This document shows, piece after piece, positions 13,161-25,445 of a DNA stretch of 64,000 bases; the stretch's first letter is position 1; each line of letters begins with the position of its first letter. The notes below the pieces were generated by a model. The model was given only the letters and a program-made list of their open reading frames with translations, made no database searches and was not told the DNA's origin. A program made the translations under genes and the position numbers. Source of the DNA: Eopsaltria australis (lineage: Eukaryota > Chordata > Aves > Passeriformes > Petroicidae); contig JAVTVJ010000012.1 of the NCBI GenBank assembly GCA_034509425.1, positions 7,723,001-7,787,000 of the forward strand, written 5' to 3'.

Positions 13161-13302
13161 AGGGGAGTATGGGATCTTCCTTAAAAGAAACATGAATAAA
13201 ATCCCCATGTTTCTGCCCTTCTAGATTTCATAGCCTTCACACAGCAGTATCACTCTAATTCTATGATATTTGAGTGCTTTAATAACACAACAAATCCCAA
13301 CA
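13161..13302. repeat. 142-bp duplicated segment, copy A
   Basis: This segment is identical to 23590-23731 except for one base, T at 13208 against C at 23637. It begins AGGGGAGTATGGG and ends CAAATCCCAACA. It contains an AATAAA word and an ATTCTATGAT word. Flanking sequences on both sides are unrelated to those of copy B. I see no target-site duplication and no terminal inverted repeat, and I do not recognise the family. It may be a young dispersed repeat or a local segmental duplication. Confidence 0.95.
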
Positions 13303-13529
13303 GTTGTAATGATGTAATAAAACCCAGCTGTAACCAGATCTACTCAGCTGCACCTGAGGAATGAGGATAAGTCTGGAAGAGGAGGTGAGGAGCCCCTTTT
13401 CAGGAGGCTGAGGCTGGTGTTGCCAGTAGCCAGTCCGCTGTGGGGGCTTGCTGAATGGTGAAATAAATGTGTGCAGTCACCTCAAAAGCTTTAAAAAGAC
13501 AAAACTCAGCAAGGCAGGAGCTGTTAGTC
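13303..13529. other. unassigned spacer
   Basis: This lies between the 142-bp repeat and the end of the CR1 RT fragment. The element's 3' part should be here if it were complete, but no CR1 match is visible. Confidence 0.4.
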
Positions 13530-14725
13530 TGTACACACAACCAGGGTTGCCCCATCCCAGATGCAGAATCCAGCACTTTCCCTCACTGAACTTCGTACAG
13601 TTGGTGATTCCCCATCTCCCTAATCTGTCAAGGTCTCTCTGCAGGGCCCCTCTGCCCTTGAGGGAGTCGACAGCTCATCCCAATTTAATGTTGTTGGCGA
13701 ACTGTATCCCTTCCAGTCCTGTGGTCAAGTCATTAATGAAGATGTTGAAGAGCACAGGGCTGGGAACGGAGCCCTGTGGAACCCTACTAATGGCAGGTCA
13801 CCAGTCTGATGTCACTGCATTCCCTACAACCCTTTGTACCTGACCTGTGGGCCAGTTTCTAATTATCCAGCTGTGGGATGGACATTTTGCTCAGAAGGAT
13901 GTTGTGACAGTAGTAAAAACTTTGCTGAAGTCTGAAAAGATTATGCCTACTGACTTTTCTAGACCAAGTAGGTGGGTTAACCTGTTGTAAAAGGAGATCA
14001 GGTTTGGTAAGCAAGTCTTTCCTCTCATGAAGTCGTGCTGGCTGTGACCAAGGTCTGTGTTGTCTTCCTGGTATTTTTCAATACCTCCCTGAGTAATCTT
14101 CTCCATAACTTTACCAGGCACTGAAGTGAGACTGACAGGCCTGTAGTTTATCGAAACCTCCTTCTTGCCCTTCTTGAAAACTGGGACAACATTCACCAAC
14201 TTCCAGTCAGCTCCAAATTCCCAAGATCACTTGAAAATCTTTGAGAGAGGCTTTGCAATTACATCAGTCAGCTCTCTGAGGATTCTTGGATGAATACCAT
14301 CAGGTTCCATAGATTTGTAGGGATCCAGCTGGAGCAGCAGATCCCATGAAATTTCAGGGTTGACTGGGAGTTGATCGTTCTGGCAGTCACTGTCCTCCAG
14401 CTCAGGGCACTGAGACCCCTTAGTCCATCACTGATGCTAAAGACAGAGGTAGAGAATGCATGGAACACTTCTGCCTTGTCCATGTCCCTGTTTGTGAGGT
14501 GGCCATCCTCCTCCTGGAATGGGCTGATGTTGTTTCTACACTGTCCATTGCCACTAATATATTTGGGAAAACTTTTTATTGTCCTTCGCATTTCTGGCAG
14601 ATTCAACTCCAGCTGAGCTTTGGTCACAAGGGTTTTCTTCCTACAGTGACAAGCAGCATCTCTGTATTCCTCTGTGTCACCTGACCTTGCTCCACTGGGT
14701 GTACACTCTGAACTGGGTTACGTGG
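13530..14725 (-). mobile_element. CR1 LINE reverse-transcriptase fragment (dead)
   Basis: Read on the minus strand, this covers the CR1 ORF2 region from just before the reverse transcriptase into its palm. Near 14680 it gives EEYRDA, then AQLELNLPE at 14620-14590. Next come NYRPVSLTSVPGKVME (about 14145-14095), SDFSKVF (about 13930), GVPQGSV (about 13780), LFNIFINDL and finally GKCWILHLGWGNPG near 13545. Catalytic motif A keeps its first Asp but has lost the second (normally FD). The FADD box is changed to FANN at 13690-13701, and a stop follows at about 13676. At least one frameshift separates the 14268-14627 frame from the 13891-14199 frame. The C-terminal domain and 3' tail are missing. 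The copy cannot encode an active enzyme. Confidence 0.95.
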
Positions 14726-17700
14726 GAGCATTGCTGCTCAGTTATCATTTGTTTAGGAAACTGAGAGGGAATGTATGTGAACATTTGGCTCTGTTAACTC
14801 AAGACAACAAACAGTGAGTAAAGAGTAAATATAAAGGGGGAATTGTTTGCCTAGGTAGATTTTCAGGACTCCTGCATGCACTTTCTAGGAGAGAAAAGTC
14901 TTAAGTAATTTTATCTATTGATTTTTGACCTTTTCCAAGTATGTTTTGCTCTTTTTGGCTTACCGAGTTTGCATTCCAGGTTTGGAAGAAAGAAGCAGTC
15001 ATTGGCTTTTTGACAGGGACTTAGAACTTTGATTGTTGGTGTTTGGACAGGAGTCCCCAGTCCCTACGTGAACAGGTGACTTGCACTATTGGCCAAGCAA
15101 GTGATAGAAGCTACTTCCAGATAAGCGCAGCTCTTCAAATCTCTCTGTGTGTATGTACACACTGATCAGCCTCCTGGATTAAGCTATTTTTGCAGCTGTG
15201 TATCACTTCCCTTACTAACTCAGTGTTTTTCCAAGACTCACTAATTAAAATTAGCAACTGAAGATATTTGGGTAACTTTCTCTAAAGAGGATGCTGATTA
15301 ATTTCCTTTTCCTCACCCTGAACTGATCTGACTCTCCTAAAAAATTTGTATCAGGACAGTTTTATAGCAGTTGTAAGGGTTTTGTATGATCACTGAGACT
15401 TGGCTTCTTGGGATATCTTCTGGTTTAAACAACCATTCATTTTGGGCAGTTATAATTTTCTAGAATGAGAAGAGCTTTTTTGTCTCCTTTATGTTTCTGG
15501 TCCTTCAGTATGTTGCATTTATTTTAAAAGCTCTTTTCAGTAATTTGTAAATACACAATTTTTTCCCTTTCTACAATTAAGAATTATGGTACTATTTTAT
15601 TGTAAGGGGGATTGAATTAATCAGGATCTAGAATGTGTATGAGCTACTGAAGGACTGTACAATGAGTTCAGTTCTGAAAGACCTCTAAGGAGATTAAGTT
15701 TGACTTCAGATGCACAGAATATCAACAGAGAAGCAAAGACAATGCTGATGGGAATACTTGCAGCTTACTTACCAGGAGAAAACCGCTTTTTTTCAGAAAT
15801 TGGATCTTCTACACATTGTATTGTAGAGGTACACAGCCAGAATTAAACTTCTTCAGTTCTGTGCAAGGGGCAGCTTTCATCTTTGGAAGTAGACAAGTGG
15901 ATCTCATGCTATCCCTTTGCAAGAATATACAGAAAACCACAAGGAGCAATTAATGCTGTGGTGCTCTTTTAGCAGTAAAAGTCAGATGAGTAGCCAGAAG
16001 TTGAATCTGCGGTGGATGAGATGAAGGAAATGACACTGGAATGAGCAGAGAAGGCTTTTCTGTACCTTTTATAGGTCTGTACAGGCTGCAGCAGGAAATG
16101 CTGCTGGGATGAGAATGATTTTTGTCAGTACATCCAGGAATATTGGAAGGAATATCATTGTTACCACAACATTTGGCCCAGCTTCTTCTCTAGCATTAAT
16201 CACAGTTTGGCTGCACCTCCAAGGAGAGGCGATTACCTTCACAAGGAGCTGGCAGCTTGGTGTTATGTACACTCATCCTCATGGTAATGCCAGGCATATC
16301 TCTGCTACTGAGTGGTAACTCCATAGCTCTTCATCAAATGTACAAACAAACAACATCAGAATTGCCTCTCTTTCCTGCATCCTGAACAGCTTTATCTCAC
16401 CAAGCTCCTCCTAAGGGTGCCACTGCATGCTAATGTATGGGATTAGCTCTGACATAGAGTGCCACAGGGTGTTACAGTTTAGGTTATTCCTTTTCTGCTG
16501 TTTTGCATCAAATGTTTTTCCTTTTTTCCTTTGTAGACATTGGGGGAGATTAATTGCAACCACTTAGCACCTGGAAAAAGATTCAACATCCCCTAGGAAC
16601 AAACAACACAAAAACCCCATAACTGATATCCTGGATTTTACACCTATCCTCATAGTTACTGAAATCCTGTAAACAATGCTGCAGATGTAGCTCAAATTAA
16701 GTTCCCCCATTCAGGAAGGAAATTTGCTGGTTCTCCTCATTAAAATCAGACTCTTTTTCACTCTTATTGGAAGTGCTAAGACTGCTGAGTTTCTAATGTG
16801 TCCTGAGAGAACTTTACAAAGGAAGCATGCTGCTGTTTGTATCCAACCCTGCAAGCATAGAAGTTAAGATATGTTGCATGGGCTAAGCAAACATCTTATT
16901 TCTGAAATATCCCTTGGTCTGGACATGCCCAAATTAACTGTTGTAGTTCAACACTACCCTGTGTTGAACTTTCAGCTAGAAATTAAGGAGACTTTTATTT
17001 TTTGTGTGCCTCCTCAGTTGCACTGGGCTTTGTTAAAATTACCAGTGAACACTCTTCCCTTCCTGATATCCTCAGGCAAAATTTTACCAGCTGGTTCATT
17101 TTTTAGCTCTTTTGTGCTAGTCCATTAAGTTCCACTAAGAGAGACAATGCAAACATAGGAACCAAGGTCTCTTTGGTACATGAGTATGAGGGACAGCAAT
17201 ACCCATTTAAGTTAGCTGATGAAAATTGTGTCTGTGAGAATGGCTGTGCTAATAGCAGTGGTTATGAGTGTCCAGACACGAGGGTAGCTGTGTGAGCTAC
17301 CCTTTACTAGCAGAAGGGATAGCAGTGAAGCAGTGTGGCACAGAAGGGACTGTCAGAATTTGGCAATTTGGTGGGGCAAAAATGAGAGAGCCATGTCCCC
17401 TGGTTCTTTGTAGCCTGCCTTCCCTGCAGGTGGTGATGGGTGGATGAAAAATCTTGTTGTTCTGCTGAAATGGCAGTATGGAGAATTTCTGCACAAACTC
17501 AAATAACCTGTGTTTTCTGTGAAAATCTGCCAAAACAAAGACTGCTGTGATTGCAGTTGGGATGCTGTGATGATTGAACTGTTTATATTTTATTTATTAT
17601 TTTTATTTTGAAAAGCTAATGGATTTTCAGTCAAAAGTAGCCCTATACCTCAGGGAACAATACATTCTGTTTGTGTCTGGCTCTTGTCTTCTTTATGTGA

Positions 17701-20149
17701 AAACTCTCCTGACTTCCCAGATTTGGTGAACTGCAGCCTGGTAGGATAATGCAGATGCCCAAGGCAGTCTTTATAGACATTTAGGTCCATACAGGCCGAC
17801 CTAAGGGAAATTAAGGTTTAGTACAAATATTCTGCACTTTGAAGGAAATTGATGTTTTTGCACTATACACCATAAAATAGTTTCTTCTATTGGCAACTTA
17901 TTTTTGTAACTTTCCACAGGTAGTTTTATTCTGATGGTTTTTGTTTTGCTCTCATCAGTGCATAGGTATAATTGTCTCCTTATGGCATTGTTTTGCTGAC
18001 AGGGGGGCACTGAAATGCTGATTGATGCAATCTACTGAACTTTGCAGTGTCATACACTGATCCTTCAGGTGCTGAAAGGACACAGATCCTCTTGTCTCTT
18101 TCTTATGAGCTGCATTTAAATCGTACAATCTCAACCTGAAATTCTAGGATATACTACAGTTCCAGACAAACTGACTGTACTCAGGAGCTGTTAGCATTGG
18201 GTTTATCCACACATCTACAATACAAATCACTTATTATAGGGGAAGGGATGGGTCTGACTTTTATAACATTTCCAAAGCAGTTTACTTAGTAGAGGATTTT
18301 GAAACTGATCCAAAGGTGTTTTCCTGCAAGCATGTAACTGATTAGTGCTAAAATCAAGTGTGGAAAACAGAAGCTTTGAATGGGCACTGTTTTGAGCCGT
18401 CAGAGTGACCAGAGATTTTGCTCTTGGCAGCAGGGTGGTCATGAGCTGCTCAAGGGCTTGAGCCACAGGCTGACCCAGGCATTGTATGCAGGGAACAGAG
18501 GAATGAGTGGTTGAAACATTTTCTGTGTCAGTAATGCAATGAAAATTAAACAGATGTGGCCATCATAATTTAGTAACATCCAAATTCTCTTTCCAAAGAT
18601 ATGAAAGGCAAGGATTTGATGATCATGGTAACTAAATCCTGAAGAGGAGTAGCTCCAAGTAGCCCTGGAGCTTTAATATGAAACATGTAACCTTTGTAAA
18701 CTTCTTATAGTGATAATTGCCTGTCAAGGACTAATTCCTGCTACAAACTGTGAAATGTGTGAATCATTTTCAGTTTTTTCTCAGTGTCCAGTTATAGCCC
18801 CTACAATATCATGCTTGATTTCATTCTAAGAATTTATCGTCTTCTGGGGGAGGGTGGGGAAACAGACAAAACACCATTGGATTGTAAGAAAACTCTGTGA
18901 GACTGGAGAAGGAGAAGGTTAATTTTGTTTCTGGGCAAAGTGACTCTTTGGTTTCGTGTTCATAAACTCCACATACCTGTGTCCAAGTAGCCTGTTGGGG
19001 ATTATTCGTGTGTGACATTGAGGATGACGAATGTTGTGTTGTTTTCTTGGTTTGGGCATCTTCTGGCTACAGAGTATATTCTTGTTTGAATAACAGGAAG
19101 AGAAATGACACTGGGCTATAAACTCATTAAACCCCCTCCTCTACCAGAGCACTGGCCTACAGCTAGTGAGTCACCCCTGCCATGATCTTGGTATGAGCAG
19201 CACATTCTTCAGTGTTTACCAGTTCTACTGGTGTTAATTTTGCCCTATTTTTGCATGTCACACTTAATCCCTACCCTGTTGTTCTTTTGCTCTATTTACA
19301 AACATGTCTTTGCATTTATATTTATTTAGTTCCAACCTTAACAGAGCTGTTGCAACCCTCTCCAGGGCTAAGCTGACATAAGAGTAAGACTGAACCAATA
19401 GAGTGGAACCATATCCTTCACATTTGACTGAAATGAGATATTGTAGTCCTCTGTCCTGTAGGTGTGTGCCCTAACTCCAGCAGAAAAAGTGATTTACTAA
19501 ATAGTCTTTGTAAACAATTGTAGAAAAAAAATATTTCCACTCCTTACTATAATACCATGGGGCTTGCTTGTTTATTTATTTATGAGAATTAATTGGGTAC
19601 AGAAACCAAATAATTGCTTGTATGTATTTTTCCACACAAAGTGGTAGGTAGTAATAACAGGACAGCAAAGAAAAATACTGGAAGAAACAGTGAAGTACTG
19701 AGATTATGGATTGTAGCAGCAAGAGAAAATTAGCAAATGCACCTTCATACCATTTTGTTGCCCTTCCCCAGTCTAACCATGGCCAGGATTTCATAGCAGT
19801 GAAGATTAAATTTGCCCAAAGTCAAAGAATACATCATGTATTGACTGTTTCCTCTTTCACTGCTACCCAGCATGAGTAGACAAGGAAAATTAAGGATAGA
19901 ATTTGTTCTTATCCATCTTGATTTTAAGTGAGGCCACAAGAATATATTTAAATTGTTTATTGATTCAACATTTGTTTTTTAATGTTTGTAGCTAAATGCT
20001 TATTGGGTGGACAATCCATAGTAAGCATAGCAGAAGAACCAGAGGGAAAGACAGGATCAGATAAATTGTATGCTGCTTATCTTTACCTTAGTCCTGAGAG
20101 TACTGTGGAGAAAATTCAGTTGTTACCAAACACACTAATAAGAAAGTGG
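14726..20149. other. unique non-coding sequence
   Basis: About 5.4 kb with no recognisable gene or transposon. ORFs up to 85 codons are present but featureless. The stretch 16080-16290 has a more even composition and reads like a possible conserved non-coding element (see findings). Confidence 0.45.
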
Positions 20150-21360
20150 TTGGGAATACTCAACACAGGCATACCAAGGGCAAATGATGCCTCATGATCT
20201 GGATTGCCTTCTCTGAAGAAATGGCAGCTGGCTGGGTGAAAAAGGGAGAGTGGTGGATGTTTTTTATCTTGACTTTATCAGGTCATTTGATCCTAATTCT
20301 GTGAACTATATTCTTATAAATGAACTGGGTAGATCCAGATTTGTTGAGGGACCTACAGAGTACATGCAAAACTGAATGGGCCACTGGGCCAGAAGGTAAT
20401 GGGCAGTACTTCAATATCGGTGTTCTGCCACTGTTTAATGTGTTCATCAACAGCCTGAATAAAAGAAAAGAACTCCTGCCAAGCTTGAGGATTGACACCA
20501 AGATGGAGGAGGGGGTGGAGGGGCAGGACTCTGATAAAGGGCAGAGTGACCTCAAAAAGCTAAGAGGAGCTGGCTGATGGGAAACTTGTCCAATTCAACA
20601 AAGACATGAACATTTGGGATGAACAGCCCTGTACTCAGTACAGGTTGTAGGTGGGCTAAGCAGGTAACAGCCTTGCAGGAGAAGATCTGGAGGGTCCTAG
20701 TGAGCAGCAGATCCAACACAAACCAGCAGTGTGTCCTTTAACAGTGAAGTCTTGCAGCACACTGGTCGGTTAGCAAGAGCATAAGCAGCAGGTTGATGCA
20801 ATTATTCTCCTCTGCCCTGCAATTTTGAGGCTGCCTCTAGAGTCGTGTCTCCATTTCCACCCACTCCTACCCTCAAGAGATATTTACAAACTGGAAGCTG
20901 GAAGGAGTCCAAAGAAGGACCACTGAGATGACAAAGGAGCTGAAATATGTGACATTTTAAGAGGATACTGACGGAAGTGGTTTTCTTAATCCAGATGAAG
21001 AGGCGTTTGAAGGGAATACTTGACACATTAAACAGTGTAGTGGGTGGTTATTAGGAAATAGAAATCCAGATTTTCTCAGGTGTCAGTGCTAAAGGACAAG
21101 AAAGAAGGGATGAGAAATACATCACGGAAAGTTCTTATTTGCTATTGGGAAAAGAAATTCTCATTACAGATGGTTGAACAGTGGAACATGTCACACAGAG
21201 AGATTGTGAAGTTTCTGTCCTTGGAGATATTCAAAACTCATCCAGACAGAGCTCTGAGCAATCTGATATAACTTTGAAGCTATCCTGCCTTGAGCAGGGG
21301 GTTGGGCTAGGTGACCTTCCCACTATTTTTAACAAAATTCTGTCATTCTGTGAAATTCTG
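20150..21360 (+). mobile_element. old CR1 LINE copy with intact 3' terminus
   Basis: The plus strand carries a strongly mutated CR1 ORF2. Near 20245-20310, VVDVFYLDFIRSFD matches RT motif A and keeps both Asp residues. VLPLFNVFIN near 20420-20450 matches the segment before the catalytic box. The C-terminal protein end, EIFKTHPDRALSNL, is at about 21225-21268. The 3' end shows GGGCTAGGTGACCTTCCC and then a three-unit ATTCTGTG-like octamer tail at 21337-21360. Many frameshifts and internal deletions exist; the FADD box is not recognisable. Divergence is clearly greater than in the copies at 13.5 and 22.6 kb, so this is an older insertion. Confidence 0.88.
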
Positions 21361-22642
21361 GCAGTTCCAGAGATGAGGATCCTATGAAAATGTGAATTTG
21401 CAGACCTGGTGTCTATGTGCATGTTTTCCAAGCATTGGATGTTCTCACACCTTTGTCTGCTGTAGTGTAGAAACCTTCACTGAGGTTTAGTTCTCTGTGT
21501 AGGTAGCTGTATTCTATGATGCAGTTATTTCTGCACCTTTTTTTTGGGAAGTTATAAAGACAGAGCTATGAAGCAGGTTTCCCACTATTTAACAACTCTT
21601 TTCTAAACCTTCTCTGCAGAGATGGTTTCTATTCTTTTTCCCAGATGGTGTCTGAACTGGACAAAACACACCTTTGAAATGGATCTGGACCTTTTATTAC
21701 CACTGTCAAAGAAGAACTGTAATATTTCCTTTCTTCGTAGCCATCCCTCAATGAAATGTTCAAGGATTGCATTAAATAAGTGGCCAATAAAAGCTCCTAA
21801 TTTCTTTTTGCCCAGGTTATAACAGGAAAAAAAAAGAAGATGGAAATAATATCTAGATAACTTTGATCCATTTTTGAAAACCTATTTACAAGAGATTTTC
21901 TCTCTTCACTGCCAAAGATCTGAATGTGAGAAAACTCGGTAGAAGTATAAATGTCCAGTAGAGAATTCTCACAGAAATCCTGGAAATCTGCCAGCCAGCT
22001 TTTAAGCAAAAGTAGATATGACATAGTACTAATTTTTGGTATAATTTTAAGTTAGTTAATGATGCTGCAAGACATCAAGTTAACTCTGCTTTTGGATTTC
22101 TTCCAGAAATTAAACAATCACCCTCTCCCTCCTCCCACCCAGGCCTTTTTGTTTGGAAAGATCAGCTTACCATAAAACTGTGCTGATAGAGACCATTAGT
22201 AAAAATGAGCTATTCTATTATTTTCAGACAGGCTCTTCCTTTGGTAAAAGCAGTCATTTTCTTTCAGAGGCTAACTTTAGAAGAATAGGTCTCTCTACAC
22301 GTTTTGAGAATGTTGACACAAGTCAGAAAAGGGAGAAGTTTCTGAAGGTCAGCAGAAAAAATTGCCACAGCTTCTTTTTCTGTTTTTCCCCTTTTTCCCA
22401 GCTTAGCTCTAGGATGACCTTGATTTACAATCACGGAGCAGTTTTAGAGAACTGTTGCAAGAATTCTGATTTCATTGTTGAATACAGCATCTCTGCAGGA
22501 AATTCAGTATTCAACAGCAAATTCAGTACTCAGCAGCATTTATTTATTATGAACTGAAATGATATGTGCTTTCTGCCAAATTAAATTTCTAAGTGGAAGT
22601 GCACTTGAAGAAAAAATACAAATCTAACTTTGGAAGATATGG
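21361..22642. other. unique sequence
   Basis: No transposon is recognised. A pyrimidine run ending in CAGG at 22122-22143 looks like a splice acceptor, and a 134-codon ORF follows at 22153-22557. That ORF has no domain that I recognise, so it is not called as a gene. Confidence 0.4.
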
Positions 22643-22955
22643 AATCAGAGCCATAGAATGGTTTGGAAAGGACCTTAAAGACCATCTAGTTCTAACTTCC
22701 TTGCCATGAGCAGGGACACCTCTAAGTAGACCAGGTTGCTCAAAGCCCCATCTAGCCTGGCCTTGAACATTTCCAGGGATGGAACATCTAAAACTTCTCT
22801 GGGCAACCTGTTCCAGTGCCTTTCCACCTTTACAATAAAGAATGTCTTCCTCATAGCTAATCTAAACCTCCACTTTTTCAATTTAAAGCCACTCCCCCTT
22901 GTTGTATCTCTACATGTACTTGTGTTAAGAATAAACCTCTCCTTTTTTCATTATT
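22643..22955 (-). mobile_element. CR1 LINE 3' end
   Basis: On the minus strand the last part of CR1 ORF2 is open for 68 codons from a Met at 22881. It contains VERHWNRLPREVLDVPSLE and ARLDGALSNL, the standard CR1 C-terminus. The 3' UTR follows toward 22643 with the usual TCTAGATGGTCTTTAAGGTC-type text and a decayed octamer tail. The element is 5'-truncated near 22955, as most CR1 copies are. It is fairly well preserved. Confidence 0.95.
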
Positions 22956-23589
22956 TAATCTCTATGAGTGGAAAGGTTGGGACTTTTAAAAATCAAACTC
23001 ACTATTTTTTCACTTTTTAAAGGCTGATTATCAACTGTCCAGCACTTTCACCAGTTTCTTTCTGATCACTCCTCTCTTACTTAATGAAACATGAATGATT
23101 TATCACCTTTGTAGTCAGTTGTAATGACAAAAATAGGTGCAAACATAAATGTGCAAGAAAAATTACTACTGAACTGTAGAAAGGATAGTTTGAAGCATTA
23201 AGATGAGAAGATGAGTTCATGTCTTTACATTTTCCCTTTACAACTCTCATTGGAACAAAAGCTGCTTGAGTCATTTCACTGTTGCTTGTTCTCAGATTTT
23301 TACAGAGCTCAGAGTGTGAGGTGCCTTTTGACCATGGTATGAGCTGTACACTTAGAAGGAATAAATATGCTGGCTGCAGTCTGTCTGGTCAGTCCTGCTG
23401 GGTCTGACATGTATAAACACCTTCCCTGTTTTGCCTTCTGGCTGTGTAAGGGCCGAAAAGGGACTGTGACTTTCTTTCCTCTGAGAGCGAGGGAACTTCA
23501 GCTCTGCAATGCTCTTGCTGGCAGGCAGATATGGGAATGCTACACCTAGCTCTTACTACAGCAGTGGGTGGAATGATCCATGGTACCTC
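22956..23589. other. unique non-coding sequence
   Basis: Nothing recognisable lies between the CR1 copy and the 142-bp repeat. Only short featureless ORFs are present. Confidence 0.45.
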
Positions 23590-23731
23590 AGGGGAGTATG
23601 GGATCTTCCTTAAAAGAAACATGAATAAAATCCCCACGTTTCTGCCCTTCTAGATTTCATAGCCTTCACACAGCAGTATCACTCTAATTCTATGATATTT
23701 GAGTGCTTTAATAACACAACAAATCCCAACA
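23590..23731. repeat. 142-bp duplicated segment, copy B
   Basis: This is the second copy of the segment at 13161-13302, in the same orientation, with one mismatch in 142 bases. Immediately after its end the flank continues AATCCCTAG, so the word AAATCCC is repeated across the right junction. This microhomology may relate to how the copy arose. Confidence 0.95.
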
Positions 23732-25139
23732 AATCCCTAGAAGATCCAGGGAAATGTCTCAGATCAGAGGCCAAGTGTGGAGACTCTAAAAACCTTTTAT
23801 CTATGGGGAAGTGTTTGTAATGTTTCCCTTGTGCTTTTTGCACAAAGAGGAGGAAAAAATCAAATTCTTTTTATATTGTATTTGGAAAGTATTGGCTGAG
23901 TTGTATCTTTTTCTTCATAACTCTAAATCAGGATAATTCCAATGATCCAATCTTAGCCCCAGACTTAGCCAACAGTTTATGTCTAAAGGACTTCATAGGT
24001 GTAATTGAGCCTTTACATGACTTTGTCACATAGGATTAAGGATGGCAAATCATATAAATTTATGTGAATAAATAAATTATTTAAATGGATGACAACAATG
24101 ATTAAACTAAAATATATTAATCAGTATCGTTTACTACAAATTATAGGTAGCTATAGCTACTAATATAATGTTATTGAAGCAATATCCTACCCATGATATT
24201 GAAGTCAGGAAAGTAATTATGCAGAGATCCATGTCACACACTCATACCAATGACCATGAGCAAATCTCTTTTGCCCAGCCTCAAGGAGTAACCCAGAGAG
24301 GGGTCTCCTCTCAAGGGAGGAATCTCCACACACACTCCAAGAGGTGACACGTTAAAAGACCCTATGATTAAAAGGTGCAACAGGGGTTTCATAGTATGAA
24401 GTGATTGTCAGTCCTATGTCTCCAGGCCAGCTGTGTCAGCTCAGCAGCTGTAGATAAATTATCAGCATTACAACTTCTTGGTTGCTTTATCAGGAGCTTT
24501 CTCTGCCACGTGCTCTCTGGTGCCAGTTTCTGTCAGGAAATGTTGTTCTTCCTGAGAGCTTTTAACTTTTGGATTGATGAGTCAGGCTGGTCTCAGCATT
24601 CTTCAATACTAAAGCAGTGTTACCCCCCTTCATCCAGCATTTGTAACTTCTGCAAATATTGTATAGTTCCAGCTCTTTCACCTCCAATTAGGCAAGGTAT
24701 CTGCTACAAAGGCACCATATATGTGTGCACATATGTAAAAAAGGAAAAAGAGACAAGGCAGAAGAGGGAAAGACTCCTCAGTACACTGGGAGAAAGACAC
24801 CTTATTAAAACTGAATTGCAAACCATCTTCTGACTTCAGCTAGGCAAAGAAAAGGAATCTACAGCTGCTCAGCCAATTGCTCCCTTCTAACCAGCAGTTT
24901 CATGAGACAAAATAGAAGGCGGAGACTACAGGAGTTTACATGAGAAACGTAAGATAATCACATTTTTTGAAAATATGTGACTATACTTGGGTTATTAAGG
25001 AAACCACATCTAGCAAGACATGTGCAAAAGAATTATTCATTGTTCAGGAAGTGGTAAATCTTGAAGCAGAGTAGTGTCAAGTTCGGGTGGTCCAAACAAA
25101 AGCCAGAAACCAGAGATCTTTTAAAAAAATGGCCTATAC
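23732..25139. other. unique sequence with an AT-rich block
   Basis: The interval 24040-24180 is very AT-rich and holds many TAAT/ATTA words plus a perfect 14-bp palindrome, GTAGCTATAGCTAC, at 24147-24160. A 142-codon ORF at 24405-24833 has no domain. No gene is called. Confidence 0.45.
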
Positions 25140-25445
25140 AGAAAAATGGAAGGAATTTGGATTCTTCAGTTTTAGGAAGAGAAGTCTGACCTCTCAGGTG
25201 AGTAATGGTGTTGTAAAAAGGCACAGGAGATTCTCCCAATTTTAGGCTATCAATAAATCATGGATGTAAATAGCAGCAAGAAACATCAAGGCCGAATGTT
25301 AGAAAAATTCTTCTGGTGGTAAAGACAGTGAAACATGGACATGTTTTTCACAGGAAGCCTTCATCCTTTTAGGAACAGCTATGTCTGATCAGCTGTGAGG
25401 AAAGAGGATTTTCTAGGTGGTCTCTTGGACCCCTCCAATCCCCTG
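25140..25445 (+). mobile_element. degraded CR1 LINE 3' fragment
   Basis: The nucleotide run TTTGGATTCTTCAGTTTTAG then GAGAAGTCTGACCTCTCAGG (25154-25199) matches the CR1 stretch coding LFSLEKRRL. AAAATTCTTCTGGTGGTAA then ACAGTGAAACATGG (25304-25338) matches the FFTVRVVKHW stretch. The end, CTAGGTGGTCTCTTGGACCC then CTCCAATCCC, is the CR1 3' UTR. All frames are broken, making this one of the older copies in the window. Confidence 0.7.

Noticed and set aside
13448..13843. 131-codon plus-strand ORF
   Set aside because: It is largely the antisense of the minus-strand CR1 reverse transcriptase, whose sense frame gives clear RT motifs.
14371..14764. Three overlapping plus-strand ORFs of 61-81 codons
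   Set aside because: Also antisense of the CR1 RT region (14268-14725).
22122..22557. Acceptor-like pyrimidine tract followed by a 134-codon ORF
   Set aside because: The reading frame is not clearly protein-like and such tracts are common by chance; kept only as a note.
24405..24833. 142-codon plus-strand ORF
   Set aside because: No recognisable domain, composition unlike protein, and no splice or promoter context.
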